The position numbers and the translations under genes were made by a program. 64,000 bases of DNA from Nocardia nova (GTDB lineage Bacteria; Actinomycetota; Actinomycetes; Mycobacteriales; Mycobacteriaceae), in contig NZ_PSZE01000029.1 in NCBI RefSeq assembly GCF_002933465.1, forward strand, positions 1-64,000, read 5' to 3'. The notes beneath the pieces are model-generated. The model saw only the letters and a list, made by a program, of their open reading frames with translations, had not been told where the DNA came from and did not search any database. The stretch's first letter is position 1. Every line of letters begins with the position of its first letter. Shown here one piece after another: positions 16,952 through 25,661 of the stretch.

Positions 16952-17806
16952 TCAGACGAGGGTGCGCAGGGTCTCGACCAGCGGCGTGGTGCGGCGGCCG
17001 ATGAGCCGGGACAGGTCGCCGTTGCGAAAACCCATGGCTCCGGCGCCCAGGCCTGCGTCCACAGCGACTCCCATCTCCACGAACTGCTCGGGCACCCCGG
17101 CGCCGGCCAGGATCGCGCGGTGCTCCTCGGTAGAGACATTGCGATGGATCACCTCGCGGCCGAGAACCTCGGACAGCGCGGCGGCGAGTTCGTCGTAGTT
17201 CCAGGCGGTGTCGCCGGACAGTTCGTAGGTCTTGCCCTCGTGACCGTCGGAGGTGGCGACCACGGCGATGGCCTCGGCCAGGTCTTGACGGGAAGCCGAG
17301 GCGACGACGCCCTCGCCGGTGCTCGACAGCAGTACCCCCGTCTCGCGGGCGGTGGGGATATCGCGTGCATAGTTCTCGCTGTACCAGCCGTTGCGCAGGA
17401 TCGTGAACGGCACACCGCTCGCGCGCACTACTTGCTCGGTCGGTAGATGCATGGCCGCGATCGGCAGCGGGGTGTCGTCGGCCTTCAGACCACTGGTGTA
17501 GACGATGCGCGCAGCGCCGGCCTTGGTCGCGGCGGCGATCACCTCCGCGTGCTGGCGGTCCCGATTGGTCAGGTCGGTGCCGGACACCAACGCCAGAGTG
17601 TCGCCCTGGGAGACGGCCTTCTCGACGGTGGCGGGTTCGTCGTAGTCGATGACCGCGGTGCGAACCCCGCGCTCAGCGAGGTCAGCGACCTTAGCCAGGT
17701 CGCGGGCACCGGCAACGACGTCGGCGGGGTCGACATCGCGGTCGAGCACGGCGAGGACAGCGAGGCGGCCGAGCCGGCCGGAGGCGGCGGTGATGACGAT
17801 GGACAT
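16952..17806 (-). CDS. NmrA-like NAD(P)H-binding protein (QorB-type atypical SDR)
   Basis: A 284-residue atypical SDR. The N-terminal Rossmann loop ITAASGRLGRLAVLAVLDR is intact, followed by VRTAVIDYDEPATVEKAV, IVYTSGLKADDTPLP and FTILRNGWYSENY, the pattern of quinone oxidoreductase QorB and NmrA sensors. It probably senses or uses NADPH. The start is at ATG 17806. It lies 68 nt upstream of the luciferase-like gene on the same strand. A second member of this family lies at 48280-49137. Confidence 0.9.
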   Translation of the reverse strand: MSIVITAASGRLGRLAVLAVLDRDVDPADVVAGARDLAKVADLAERGVRTAVIDYDEPATVEKAVSQGDTLALVSGTDLTNRDRQHAEVIAAATKAGAARIVYTSGLKADDTPLPIAAMHLPTEQVVRASGVPFTILRNGWYSENYARDIPTARETGVLLSSTGEGVVASASRQDLAEAIAVVATSDGHEGKTYELSGDTAWNYDELAAALSEVLGREVIHRNVSTEEHRAILAGAGVPEQFVEMGVAVDAGLGAGAMGFRNGDLSRLIGRRTTPLVETLRTLV

Positions 17807-17840
17807 GCGGGCTCCGTATCGAATTTCGTTGAGCGGGTGG

Positions 17841-18446
17841 TCAGTTGCTGAGGGCGGGGGCGCGGTGCAGGTAGCGGGTATCGCCGACCTGGTCTGCGGT
17901 GAACGCGGCGATATCGGCGCGGGTGATGGCGAACCCGAGCTTGTCGGTGCCGAAGAACCCCGATCGGACACTGCCCTTGGGAGCACCGTCCTTGGGGGCG
18001 ACGAACCGCACGATGGTCCAATCCAGGCCGGAATTCATGATCAACTCGCACATGCCGGTGATCTCTTCATAAGCGCGGGGCATGAACGTGCGCGGCATGA
18101 AGCTGGTGAAGCGGGTCACCGGAGTCGGTTTCTCCCGCGGGTCCAGGACCGCCGGGGACGCGTGCCCGACGAAACGGCGCACACCGTGTCGTTTCATCGC
18201 CTCGAGGATGTTGGCTGTTCCTCCGATCAGCGGTGTGCCGGTGGCCTTGCGGTCCATGCTCGGACCCAACGCGCTGACGACGGCGTCGGCGCCTTCGACC
18301 GGGCGGTCGATCGCCGCGGTGTCCAAGATCTCGCCGATCACCAGGCGCACCCGGTCACCCCAGTGTTCGGGAATTTTCGCGGGGTTGCGGGCATAGGCGG
18401 TGACGGTGTGACCCACAGGGCAACATTCATCAGTTGAACTCCTCAT
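17841..18446 (-). pseudogene. NAD(P)-binding atypical SDR lacking its glycine-rich loop
   Basis: From VGHTVTAYARNPAKIPEHWG onward the frame reads as an NAD(P)-binding reductase (DAVVSALGPSMDRKATG, NILEAMKRHGVRRFVGHAS). The beta-1/glycine-rich turn that should precede it is missing. A good ribosome site (GAGGAG) and an ATG at 18430 lie just upstream but in a different frame, while the only in-frame ATG (18446) gives an unrelated 11-residue start. A deletion has evidently joined the start codon region to codon ~20, so the 201-residue product is unlikely to bind NADPH normally. Confidence 0.7.
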
Positions 18447-18532
18447 CGAACGACTATCGGTGCAGGTGAACGCGGACACAACCACAATTGGAACGGGCTT
18501 CCCGATTCTCTCGGCGAGTGTAACCACACAAG

Positions 18533-18558
18533 TGGGTAGGTTGTTCCATTTGGGTAGG
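18533..18558. promoter_or_regulatory. Direct repeat TGGGTAGG before the TetR start
   Basis: TGGGTAGG occurs at 18533-18540 and 18551-18558 (18-nt period), directly before the TetR ATG in the divergent intergenic region. The second copy may serve as the ribosome site; the pair could be an operator. Evidence is limited to the repeat. Confidence 0.35.
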
Positions 18559-19290
18559 ATGGTGAGTGTGACGTCGCCGAACATCCCTCGTCCGACCACT
18601 GCCGAACCGCCCGAGCCGGAGCTGCGCATCGATGCCGAACGCAACCGCGAACGCATCCTCGCCGCGGCCCGGCGCCTGTACGCCCGGGAGGGCCTCGGGG
18701 TGTCGATGGCCGCGGTCGCCCGCGAGGCCGGTGTCGGCAAAGCGACCCTGTCGCGGCGCTTCGCCACCCGCGAAGACCTCATCGCCGCGGTATTCGCCGA
18801 CCGGATGGACGGCTACGCCGCCGCCGTCGAGACCGCCCTCGGCGATCCCGACCCGTGGCGTGGGTTCACCGGCTACGTCCACGCCATCTGCGCTATGCAG
18901 GCCGCCGACCGCGGCTTCGCCGACGTGCTCACCATGACCTTCCCCGCCGCCAAATCCCTCGAAGCCCGCCGCGCGCAGGCCTATCACGGCTTCGTCGAAC
19001 TCATCACCCGCGCCAAGGCCAGCGGCCACCTCAGTCCTGACTTCACCGACCAGGACATGCCCATGCTGCTCATGGCCAACGCCGGCGTCATCGCCGCCAC
19101 CGCTGACGCCGCTCCCGAAACCTGGCAGCGCCTCGTCGGCTACATGCTGCGCGCCTTCGCCACTCCCGGCACCGAACCACCCGCGCTACCACCGGCTCCC
19201 AGCCAACGCGCCCTCTACCGCGCCATGGTCCGCCTTACCCGCCCTATATCCAGTGCTGCCGAGCGAGGTTCGAATCGAACCGAGTCCTGA
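18559..19290 (+). CDS. TetR/AcrR family transcriptional regulator
   Basis: A 243-residue TetR protein. The HTH lies at residues ~30-75 (RERILAAARRLYAREGLGVS, then REAGVGKATLSRRFATREDL). The C-terminal domain resembles the SbtR-like/TetR_C_33 class (GFADVLTMTFPAAKSLEAR). The frame is open to 18460, but the conserved start is MVSVTSPNIP at 18559. It is divergent from the NAD(P)-binding/luciferase-like genes, which it probably represses. The last ~20 residues overlap an antisense Cys-rich ORF. Confidence 0.9.
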   Translation: MVSVTSPNIPRPTTAEPPEPELRIDAERNRERILAAARRLYAREGLGVSMAAVAREAGVGKATLSRRFATREDLIAAVFADRMDGYAAAVETALGDPDPWRGFTGYVHAICAMQAADRGFADVLTMTFPAAKSLEARRAQAYHGFVELITRAKASGHLSPDFTDQDMPMLLMANAGVIAATADAAPETWQRLVGYMLRAFATPGTEPPALPPAPSQRALYRAMVRLTRPISSAAERGSNRTES

Positions 19291-19505
19291 GTCGAGCGGC
19301 AGGTTCGGAATGCACCGGATGTTGCATCTGGCACCATTCCGCCCGGTTGGATTGGCAGCCGAAGCACCAGCCGCAGGTGCCGCAGTCGCGGCTGGTGCGT
19401 TCGAGATCGCGATCCAGGCAGCACCCGCACACCGTTCGGTGGCGGGCCCGCCACCGTTGCTCGGGCGGCAGGAACGAGCGGTTGGAATACCAGATCCCGC
19501 CCGCT
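19244..19505 (-). pseudogene. Cys-rich ORF, 5'-truncated, unknown function
   Basis: Not recognised. The minus-strand frame, open from a TGA at about 19508, reads WYSNRSFLPPEQRWRARHRT, then CGCC, SRDCGTCGWCFGCQ and AEWCQMQHP, ending at 19244. Eight cysteines in ~40 codons (CxCC, CxxCxxCxxC) and almost uniformly G/C third positions argue that it is, or was, coding. The only in-frame start is a GTG at 19432, which would lose the first part, so a 5' deletion next to the transposase remnant is likely. It overlaps the TetR 3' end by 47 nt in antisense. Confidence 0.5.
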
Positions 19506-19581
19506 CACTGCCCCGCGCGCTCACCGAACACATAGGCGGTGTGGGCGTAAGCCGGATCCACGGTCAAGTCCAAGGGCTTCG

Positions 19582-20430
19582 GTGAATAGTGTGCACGACA
19601 CCGGCTGCGCCGGTGTGTTCGGGGATCTGTCGGCGTTCCGGCAGGAGTTCTATCGGTGTGTGACCGCTCGGTCGGATGCGGTGTTCGAGCTGGTGGATGC
19701 GGTGTTGTGCGCGGACGAGCCGGTGCGGTCGCTGCCGGAGTTGTCGCTGGTCGGCGAGTATCGGCGGGGCCACTGTGTATGCCGCGCTGGATCGGGGCCG
19801 GGTCGAGATTGCTCGGCTGCGGCGGGCGCTGACGGCGGTGCCGCTGCCGCGAGCCGCGCGCCTGGCGTTCCTGCTGGCCGACCTCCCGGTGGCCGTGCTG
19901 GGCCGGATGCGGTCGGACCGGGTGCTGCGCCACGCGACGCCACCACGGCAGCCCGGTGCCAACGGCACACCGCCCCGGCACGGCGGCGAGTTCGTCTTCG
20001 GTGACCCGGCCACCTGGGGCGAGCCCGACACTGTTATCGAGCACACCTTCCGCATGCTGAAACAGACCCTCGGCTGGACCTGCCCCAAACCCCGCGACCC
20101 GACCGCAGCGGACCGGTGGACCTGGCTACTGCTGGCCGCCTACACCCAACTACGGCTGGCCCGTGGTCTGGCCGCCGACCTGCGGCGTCCGTGGGAGAAA
20201 CCTACTGCCCCGCAACGACTTACGCCAGCGGGGGCCGAAGGGGGTTTCGGCACCTACGCCGGAACATCGCCTGTCCCGCCGGGGCACCGAAACCCTCCCG
20301 ACCAGGACCGGGTAGACCGCCCGGTCACCGCAACCAGCGCCCGGCACCCCGCTACGACGTGCACATCAAGACCACCAACAACCAGAAAGCATCGAAACCC
20401 GCCGGACCACGACCACGCCGCACGGGTTAA
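19582..20430 (+). pseudogene. IS701-like/NF041680-type transposase remnant with internal deletions
   Basis: The N-terminus CAGVFGDLSAFRQEFYRC and LVDAVLCADEPVRSLPELSL match a common actinobacterial DDE transposase family. A frameshift near 19770 moves the homology to another frame (YAALDRGRVEIARLRRALTA). The sequence then jumps to RLAFLLADLPVAVLGRMRSD and again from FVFGDPATWGEPDT to IEHTFRMLKQTLGWTCPK, so the segments expected to hold the catalytic acids are gone. Another frame continues RRNIACPAGAPKPSRPGPGR to about 20430. It is dead. Confidence 0.85.
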
Positions 20431-20820
20431 AACTCAAGCTAGTACGCACAGTGCGTCTCCTGACTGAATCCCGATCTCAATTTGCCTGTGCATCCGATTC
20501 GTCTCAATGAAATACGTTGCGGCTGTTGCTTGTCGGCAAGAAGCGACGCGGCACCGTGCATGCACCGTCCAACCGGAAGCAACGGCATCTTTCTCGTCCT
20601 GTCCGCACGACGGACCGCTAGCTAATTCGCAGCGACTATTCACGCCTTGTAGGGCGGCGGTGCGATGGCCAGGCTTCGGCTGGTGAATTCGGCAGCAACG
20701 CCACGCCATCGACCAGTAGCGCTCAGGACGACTCGCGCGGGCGTTCGGGCCGGCGGGACGAGAGAGTCCACGGTCTCATCGGCGAGCTGTTGGCAGCGCT
20801 CAATGTTCAAGGGAGGCGAT
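20431..20820. other. Non-coding gap, nothing identified
   Basis: The 390 nt between the transposase remnant and the integrase start show no convincing coding frame, hairpin or tRNA. Base composition is less GC-rich near 20460-20560, as is common at mobile-element borders. Confidence 0.5.
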
Positions 20821-21990
20821 ATGGGAGGCCGGCTACCGAGACCGGTGGGCACTTTCGGTGTTCCGACGAAACCGAAGAAGCAGAAGAACGGTCGGTGGCG
20901 CACGACGGTTCGCTCCTACGGCGCCAGCGGCCCGACTCAGATCGAGCGGATCGGGCGCAGCTCCGACGACGCGAGCAACCGGCTCGCGGAGGCGATGCGT
21001 GACTATCGGGAGCAGCTGGGTTACCGGCGCATCACTCGCAGTACCAAGCTGATCGAGCTTGCCGCCGAACTTCTTTCGGACCTCGAGGCCGATGAGGCCT
21101 ATACCGAGGGCAACGTGGAGGACTATCGGCGCGAGATCTATGTGTCGACCGACAAACGCGCGGACCCCAGGACGGTCAAGATCGAGAATTCCGTGGGAAA
21201 TCTGCAGGTATGGCAGGCCACGACCGGCGAGCTGGATCGCCATCTCAAGCACCTGGTCGGATTGGGCAAGCGGCGCAAAGCCAAGCAGCACAAGATCATT
21301 CTCCGTGCGATGATGCAGATCGCAGTACGTCCCGGCGCCATCGACACCAACCCGGTCGACGGCGTGAGCGCGTTCACACGGCGCGGCACTCGCGCCCGCG
21401 GAAAGGTCGCCGACCCCGACGCGTTACCCGCCTTCCGGGAACAGGTGCGGGCATGGGCCCGCGGCGAGGAGATTCCCGGCACCCCCTCATACACCTGCGG
21501 CCCGCCGCGCGACTGGTCGGTGGTGTGGGTGGTGGACCTGATCTGCGGCACCGGCCTGCGTCCGCACGAGGTTTTCGCAGTCCGCCTCGACGACATCGAT
21601 CTCGACGCGCCCATCCCCTACCTCGACGTCACCGGAACACTGATCGAAGTGAAAGGAGCGGGCACGGGAGGGTGGGTCCGCCAGCCTTTCCCCAAGTCGG
21701 AGCACGGCTGGCGCAGGATGTTACTGCCGGAGCATGCGGTACAGGCATGCCGTGAGGCGATGAAGGACCTCGAGGTGACCGGCCAGCCCAACCCGCACGG
21801 TGTGCTGTTTCCAGCCCGCAACGGCTCGCTGCGCAATCCGAACAACTTCGGACGACTGTGGCGGGCCGCGCGACAGCTCGGCAACACCGAGGCCGTGGCC
21901 AAGGCCCACTACATCGACGTTCCCGAGACCGCGCCCGACAATCGGGAGGTCCTCGAGCAGTGGGCCCGCGGTGCAGGTCCGAAAACATGA
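20821..21990 (+). CDS. Phage-type tyrosine integrase lacking the HxxR segment, probably inactive
   Basis: A 389-residue protein starting at ATG 20821 behind GGGAGGCGAT; an open frame extends further upstream without homology. It has an AP2-like N-terminus (KKQKNGRWRTTVRSYG), a SAM-like core and the Arg I motif CGTGLRPHEVFAVRLDDID. At the C-terminus the chain runs from FGRLWRAAR directly to QLGNTEAVAKAHYIDVPETA, which holds the nucleophilic Tyr. The ~28 residues that normally lie between, with the PHTFRK-type His-x-x-Arg, are deleted in frame. It sits 87 nt from tRNA-Pro, the presumptive attachment site. Confidence 0.85.
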   Translation: MGGRLPRPVGTFGVPTKPKKQKNGRWRTTVRSYGASGPTQIERIGRSSDDASNRLAEAMRDYREQLGYRRITRSTKLIELAAELLSDLEADEAYTEGNVEDYRREIYVSTDKRADPRTVKIENSVGNLQVWQATTGELDRHLKHLVGLGKRRKAKQHKIILRAMMQIAVRPGAIDTNPVDGVSAFTRRGTRARGKVADPDALPAFREQVRAWARGEEIPGTPSYTCGPPRDWSVVWVVDLICGTGLRPHEVFAVRLDDIDLDAPIPYLDVTGTLIEVKGAGTGGWVRQPFPKSEHGWRRMLLPEHAVQACREAMKDLEVTGQPNPHGVLFPARNGSLRNPNNFGRLWRAARQLGNTEAVAKAHYIDVPETAPDNREVLEQWARGAGPKT

Positions 21991-22037
21991 GATTTCTGTG
22001 AGATCGGATCGAATCCCGGGCGTATCCCGGTCGATGA

Positions 22038-22071
22038 AAAATCCCCTCCGACGCTGGTCGGAGGGGATTTT
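22038..22071. terminator. Intrinsic terminator of tRNA-Pro (and of the integrase)
   Basis: A perfect 15-bp stem (22038-22052 with 22057-22071), four-base loop GCTG, with A and T runs at its ends. It lies 5 nt past the tRNA 3' end on the minus strand and 47 nt past the integrase stop on the plus strand. Confidence 0.88.
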
Positions 22072-22076
22072 CGTTG

Positions 22077-22150
<74 letters not shown>

Positions 22151-22644
22151 TGGCTCCCGCTTGCGGGTGCTCGAAGAGATTACCTCACTACCCCCTTGTT
22201 GGACCAAATCCGCTGCTTGTGGGCGATCCCGAGCGGGCGGCGCGGGCAGGGTGGGTGTCCCTGAGGCGGGTCGTCTGGTCAACGGTGCCTGGAGCGGGCG
22301 TTGACTCGAGGCCGGCGGCGGCGGGAGCGCCGTCGCCGATGCGTCGGCACGAGGACGAGCCGAATCAATCTGCCGCCCTTCCGAAGTGGCCGTATGCGAG
22401 GCGGAACGTTCGTCGGCGACGCGTCGTTCGAAACCGGAGACTTCCACGAGCCAAGTGTGGCCGGATTCCGTGGCGCTACGCCTTCCCACGATTGGATCGC
22501 AGGCACAGCAGGAGAAGCCGAGGTTCGCCCGCCCGATCATGGTGGGGCCACCGGACTGCGCGCCATCCAGCTCGTCGACCGGCTCAACGATCTGGACAGA
22601 GGGAGCCGGCGAACTGACCGGGGGACAGACAGACCCGCATCCGA
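22151..22644. other. Gap without an identified gene
   Basis: About 490 nt between the tRNA and the small peptide gene. Several long open frames exist on both strands, but none shows recognisable motifs or a ribosome site, and they overlap each other. No repeat or RNA structure stood out except the hairpin at its right end. Confidence 0.4.
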
Positions 22645-22667
22645 CGAACCGCATCTCGTGCGGTTCG
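22645..22667 (-). terminator. Hairpin downstream of the 26-residue peptide ORF
   Basis: CGAACCGCA (22645-22653) and TGCGGTTCG (22659-22667) form a perfect 9-bp stem with a 5-nt loop, 22 nt after the stop of the small ORF on the minus strand. There is no T tract. Confidence 0.5.
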
Positions 22668-22689
22668 ACTGGTGCGGAAAGGACCGAGG

Positions 22690-22770
22690 TCAGATGCCGA
22701 TCACGCCGCGCATCTGCCCGAACCAGCCCACGACCATGTTCACGATCTGAGACACATCACCGATAATCAT
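22690..22770 (-). CDS. Small hydrophobic peptide ORF, 26 residues
   Basis: This ORF encodes a peptide beginning MIIGDVSQIVNMVVGWFGQM and ending RGVIGI. A near-perfect Shine-Dalgarno AAAGGAGG lies 6-7 nt before the ATG, and a hairpin follows the stop, so it looks like an independent small gene. The peptide is mostly hydrophobic with periodic Gly/Gln/Asn/Asp and could form one short amphipathic or membrane-associated helix. No family is recognised; a tiny membrane-active or secreted peptide is possible but unproven. Confidence 0.6.
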   Translation of the reverse strand: MIIGDVSQIVNMVVGWFGQMRGVIGI

Positions 22771-22908
22771 CGGGTTCCTCCTTTCGGTAACAGTTGCGGA
22801 CTGCGCTTTTCGTCATACCCAGGAGGTCCGGGGATTAACATCTCGGCGCCACACCCCCGCCCGAGGGCGGCCCGCCGATCCGGCGCCGCGACGGTGACAC
22901 TGGACGGC

Positions 22909-23286
22909 ATGCGTCTGAACCAAGTCACGGTCGGCAGCACGGATCTCGATCGATCCGAGCACTTCTATCGGCTGCTCGGGCTGCGCCTGATCGTCAAGAC
23001 CGAGCACTATCTGCGGTTCGAATGTCCCGCGGGTGAGAGCACCTTCTCGGTCGACCGCGTCGACGCCGTGCCCGGCGGTGAAGAAGTCACCGTCTATTTC
23101 GAGACCGACGACCTGGACGGCGAATACCGGCGCCTGTCCGCCGCCGGCATCGCGTTCGAGCGGCCCCCCGCCGATATGCCGTGGCTGTGGCGCGAAGCCC
23201 GGTTACGTGATCCCGACGGCCACCGGCTGTGCCTTTTCGACGCCGCCGGTAACAGGCGCAATCCGCCGTGGCGGCTGGCCGACTGA
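22909..23286 (+). CDS. VOC/glyoxalase superfamily protein
   Basis: A 125-residue vicinal-oxygen-chelate protein of two beta-alpha-beta3 modules. It opens LNQVTVGSTDLDRSEHFYRL (first module) and closes with LWREARLRDPDGHRLCLFDA, the latter holding the metal-binding-type strand. VOC proteins serve as lyases, dioxygenases or antibiotic-binding proteins, and the sequence does not tell which. A GTG fifteen bases upstream is an alternative start. It is transcribed divergently from the 26-residue peptide ORF. Confidence 0.85.
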   Translation: MRLNQVTVGSTDLDRSEHFYRLLGLRLIVKTEHYLRFECPAGESTFSVDRVDAVPGGEEVTVYFETDDLDGEYRRLSAAGIAFERPPADMPWLWREARLRDPDGHRLCLFDAAGNRRNPPWRLAD

Positions 23287-23319
23287 TAGGCGGGCGCGAA
23301 GAACTCGACACTTCCTTGC

Positions 23320-23335
23320 TTGCTAAACTCTGCAA
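23320..23335. promoter_or_regulatory. TTGC-N8-GCAA dyad upstream of the ArsR gene
   Basis: The inverted repeat encloses TAAACTCT. The word CTAAACT recurs at 23784-23790 before the PEPCK gene, suggesting that one regulator may bind both. Confidence 0.35.
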
Positions 23336-23385
23336 TCAATAGCGACGGGCAGGCCGTGGGGCCGCGGACCAAAGGGAGTGATTGC

Positions 23386-23715
23386 GTGCCCGGACTGAGC
23401 AGGCCCCTCTATCAGATGAAAGCGGATTTCTTCAAAACGCTGGGACATCCGATCCGGATTCGCGTGCTCGAACTGCTCAGCGAGCGCGAACACGCGGTCT
23501 CCGAGATGCTGGCCGAGATCGGTATCGAGCCGGCGAATCTGTCGCAGCAGCTCGCGATTCTGCGCCGAGCCGGGCTGGTCGTGGCCCGGCGGGAGGGACT
23601 GTCGGTCACCTACGAGCTCACCTCCCCGCAGGTCGCCGAATTGCTGGTGGTGGCACGGGCGATCTTGACCGGCGTGGTCGCGGGCCAAGTGGAGGCACTG
23701 GAAGAGCTCGCCTGA
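23386..23715 (+). CDS. ArsR/SmtB family winged-helix regulator
   Basis: A 109-residue ArsR protein beginning at GTG after AAAGGGAG. The winged helix reads FFKTLGHPIRIRVLELLSER, then PANLSQQLAILRRAGLVVAR. The usual metal-site cysteines (CxCxxC) are absent. A C-terminal helix LVVARAILTGVVAGQVEALE follows. Related ArsR proteins are found beside SulP-type anion transporters, and a SulP gene lies two genes downstream here, so it may control the following PEPCK-SulP unit. Confidence 0.9.
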   Translation: MPGLSRPLYQMKADFFKTLGHPIRIRVLELLSEREHAVSEMLAEIGIEPANLSQQLAILRRAGLVVARREGLSVTYELTSPQVAELLVVARAILTGVVAGQVEALEELA

Positions 23716-23772
23716 CGATCCCCGCGTAGGGACAGGAACCCAGCGGAGCCGGGGCCCGGATGCACCCACTGT

Positions 23773-23807
23773 TTGCAGCTTTTCTAAACTAACTACATTG
23801 CAGCTTT
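23773..23807. promoter_or_regulatory. Direct repeat TTGCAGCTTT upstream of the PEPCK gene
   Basis: TTGCAGCTTT occurs at 23773-23782 and 23798-23807 (25-nt period), immediately before AAGGAGG and the GTG start. The spacing suits a tandem operator or activator site. Confidence 0.45.
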
Positions 23808-23825
23808 ATCAAGGAGGCAGGTCTC

Positions 23826-25661
23826 GTGTCCAACAGTTCACGTGTCATCGCAGGGCTCGACGAGGTTCCGGTGGCTCACGAAAGTGTTCTGGCGTGGATC
23901 GCCGAGGTGGCCGAGCTGACGGCACCCCAGCACATCGTCCTGTGCGACGGCTCCCGGGCGGAGTGGGATCGGCTGACCGCGCGATTGGTCGACAAGGGGA
24001 CGTTCGTTCCGCTGACCGGCAAGCCGAACTCGTTCTGGTGTGCCTCCGATCCCGACGACGTCGCGCGGGTGGAGGATCGCACGTTCATCTGCTCCGAACG
24101 CGAGACCGATGCCGGTCCGACCAACAACTGGGTCGACCCGGTAGATATGCGCACGCTGATGACCGAGCACTATCGCGGCGCGATGGCCGGCCGGACGATG
24201 TATGTCATCGCGTTCTGTATGGGGCCGCTGGATGCGGATGACCCGAAATTCGGTGTGCAGATCACCGATTCGGAATATGTCGCGGTGTCGATGCAGATCA
24301 TGACGCGGTCCGGCGAGGCCGTGTGGGAAAAGCTCACGACCGGAACGGAATTCGTCAAATGCCTGCATTCGGTCGGCGCACCGCTGGGCGCCGGTGAGCC
24401 GGATGCGGCGTGGCCGTGCGATACCACCAAATACATCTCACACTTTCCCGAGCGCCGCGAGATCTGGAGCTACGGATCCGGCTACGGCGGCAACGCCCTG
24501 CTGGGCAAGAAGTGTTTCGCACTGCGCATCGCCTCGGTACTCGGCCGTGACGAAGGGTGGCTGGCCGAGCACATGCTGATCCTGAAACTGACCTCCCCGC
24601 AAGGGAAGACGCACTACGTCGCCGCGGCGTTTCCCTCATCGTGCGGCAAGACGAACCTGGCCATGCTCGAACCCGCGCTCGACGGCTGGACCGCCGAGAC
24701 CGTCGGCGACGATATCGCGTGGCTGCGCTTCGGCCCCGACGGCCGGCTCTACGCGGTCAATCCCGAGGCCGGATTCTTCGGTGTCGCCCCCGGCACCGGC
24801 GCCACCACCAACCCCAACGCGATCGCCACCATCGCGAAGGGCAATTCGATCTTCACCAATACCGCCCGCACCGACGACGGGGACGTGTGGTGGGAGGGAT
24901 TGACCACCGAGCGACCCGCCCATCTCGTCGACTGGCACGGCGAGGACTGGACGCCCGCCTCGGGAACACCTGCCGCGCATCCGAATTCGCGGTACTGCAC
25001 ACCGATTCGCCAGTGTCCGTCGGTGGCTCCGGAATGGAACGATCCGGCCGGCGTGCCGATTTCGGCGATCTTCTTCGGCGGCCGTCGCGCCACCACCGTG
25101 CCGCTGGTCGCCGAGTCCTTCGACTGGGCCCACGGGGTGTTCACCGCCTCGGTGCTGTCGTCGGAAACCACCGCCGCCGCGGCCGGGAGGGTCGGCGTCG
25201 TACGGCGCGATCCGATGGCGATGCTGCCGTTCCTCGGCTATCACGTCGGTGACTACTTCGCCCACTGGCTCCGGCTCGGCGCCGGCGCCGACCCGGCGAA
25301 ACTGCCGAAGATCTTCCAGGTCAACTGGTTTCGCCGCGGTCCCGAAGGCGAATTCCTGTGGCCCGGCTTCGGCGACAACGTGCGCGTGTTGCAGTGGGCG
25401 CTGGAGCGTCTCGACGGCACCGCCGAGGCGGTCGAGACCCCGATCGGCTACGTACCGGCGGTCGAGGCACTCGATCTCACCGGTCTCGACGACCGGCAGC
25501 GCGCCCGGACGGCAGCATCGCTCGCGGTCGACATCGACGAGTGGGTGGCCGAGGTGGCCGACATCGACCACTGGTACGCCACCATCGGCGGCAATCGCCT
25601 GCCCGAACCGTTGCGGGAACAGCTCGCCGCGCTGAAACTACGTCTGGCCGCACGATTGTGA
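23826..25661 (+). CDS. pckG: Phosphoenolpyruvate carboxykinase (GTP)
   Basis: A 611-residue GTP-dependent PEPCK, the usual length. The kinase-1a loop AAFPSSCGKTNLAML lies near residue 265. ERREIWSYGSGYGGNALLGK is the substrate-binding region, FVPLTGKPNSFWCASDP occurs near the N-terminus, and FFGGRRATTVPLVAESFDW includes the conserved basic segment. It catalyses oxaloacetate + GTP to PEP + GDP + CO2 in gluconeogenesis. Start GTG behind AAGGAGGCAGG. Its stop overlaps the SulP GTG start. The gene symbol follows actinobacterial usage. Confidence 0.97.
   Translation: MSNSSRVIAGLDEVPVAHESVLAWIAEVAELTAPQHIVLCDGSRAEWDRLTARLVDKGTFVPLTGKPNSFWCASDPDDVARVEDRTFICSERETDAGPTNNWVDPVDMRTLMTEHYRGAMAGRTMYVIAFCMGPLDADDPKFGVQITDSEYVAVSMQIMTRSGEAVWEKLTTGTEFVKCLHSVGAPLGAGEPDAAWPCDTTKYISHFPERREIWSYGSGYGGNALLGKKCFALRIASVLGRDEGWLAEHMLILKLTSPQGKTHYVAAAFPSSCGKTNLAMLEPALDGWTAETVGDDIAWLRFGPDGRLYAVNPEAGFFGVAPGTGATTNPNAIATIAKGNSIFTNTARTDDGDVWWEGLTTERPAHLVDWHGEDWTPASGTPAAHPNSRYCTPIRQCPSVAPEWNDPAGVPISAIFFGGRRATTVPLVAESFDWAHGVFTASVLSSETTAAAAGRVGVVRRDPMAMLPFLGYHVGDYFAHWLRLGAGADPAKLPKIFQVNWFRRGPEGEFLWPGFGDNVRVLQWALERLDGTAEAVETPIGYVPAVEALDLTGLDDRQRARTAASLAVDIDEWVAEVADIDHWYATIGGNRLPEPLREQLAALKLRLAARL

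Noticed and set aside
22301..22766. Overlapping open frames in both directions near the tRNA
   Set aside because: Typical high-GC open frames without motifs or ribosome sites.
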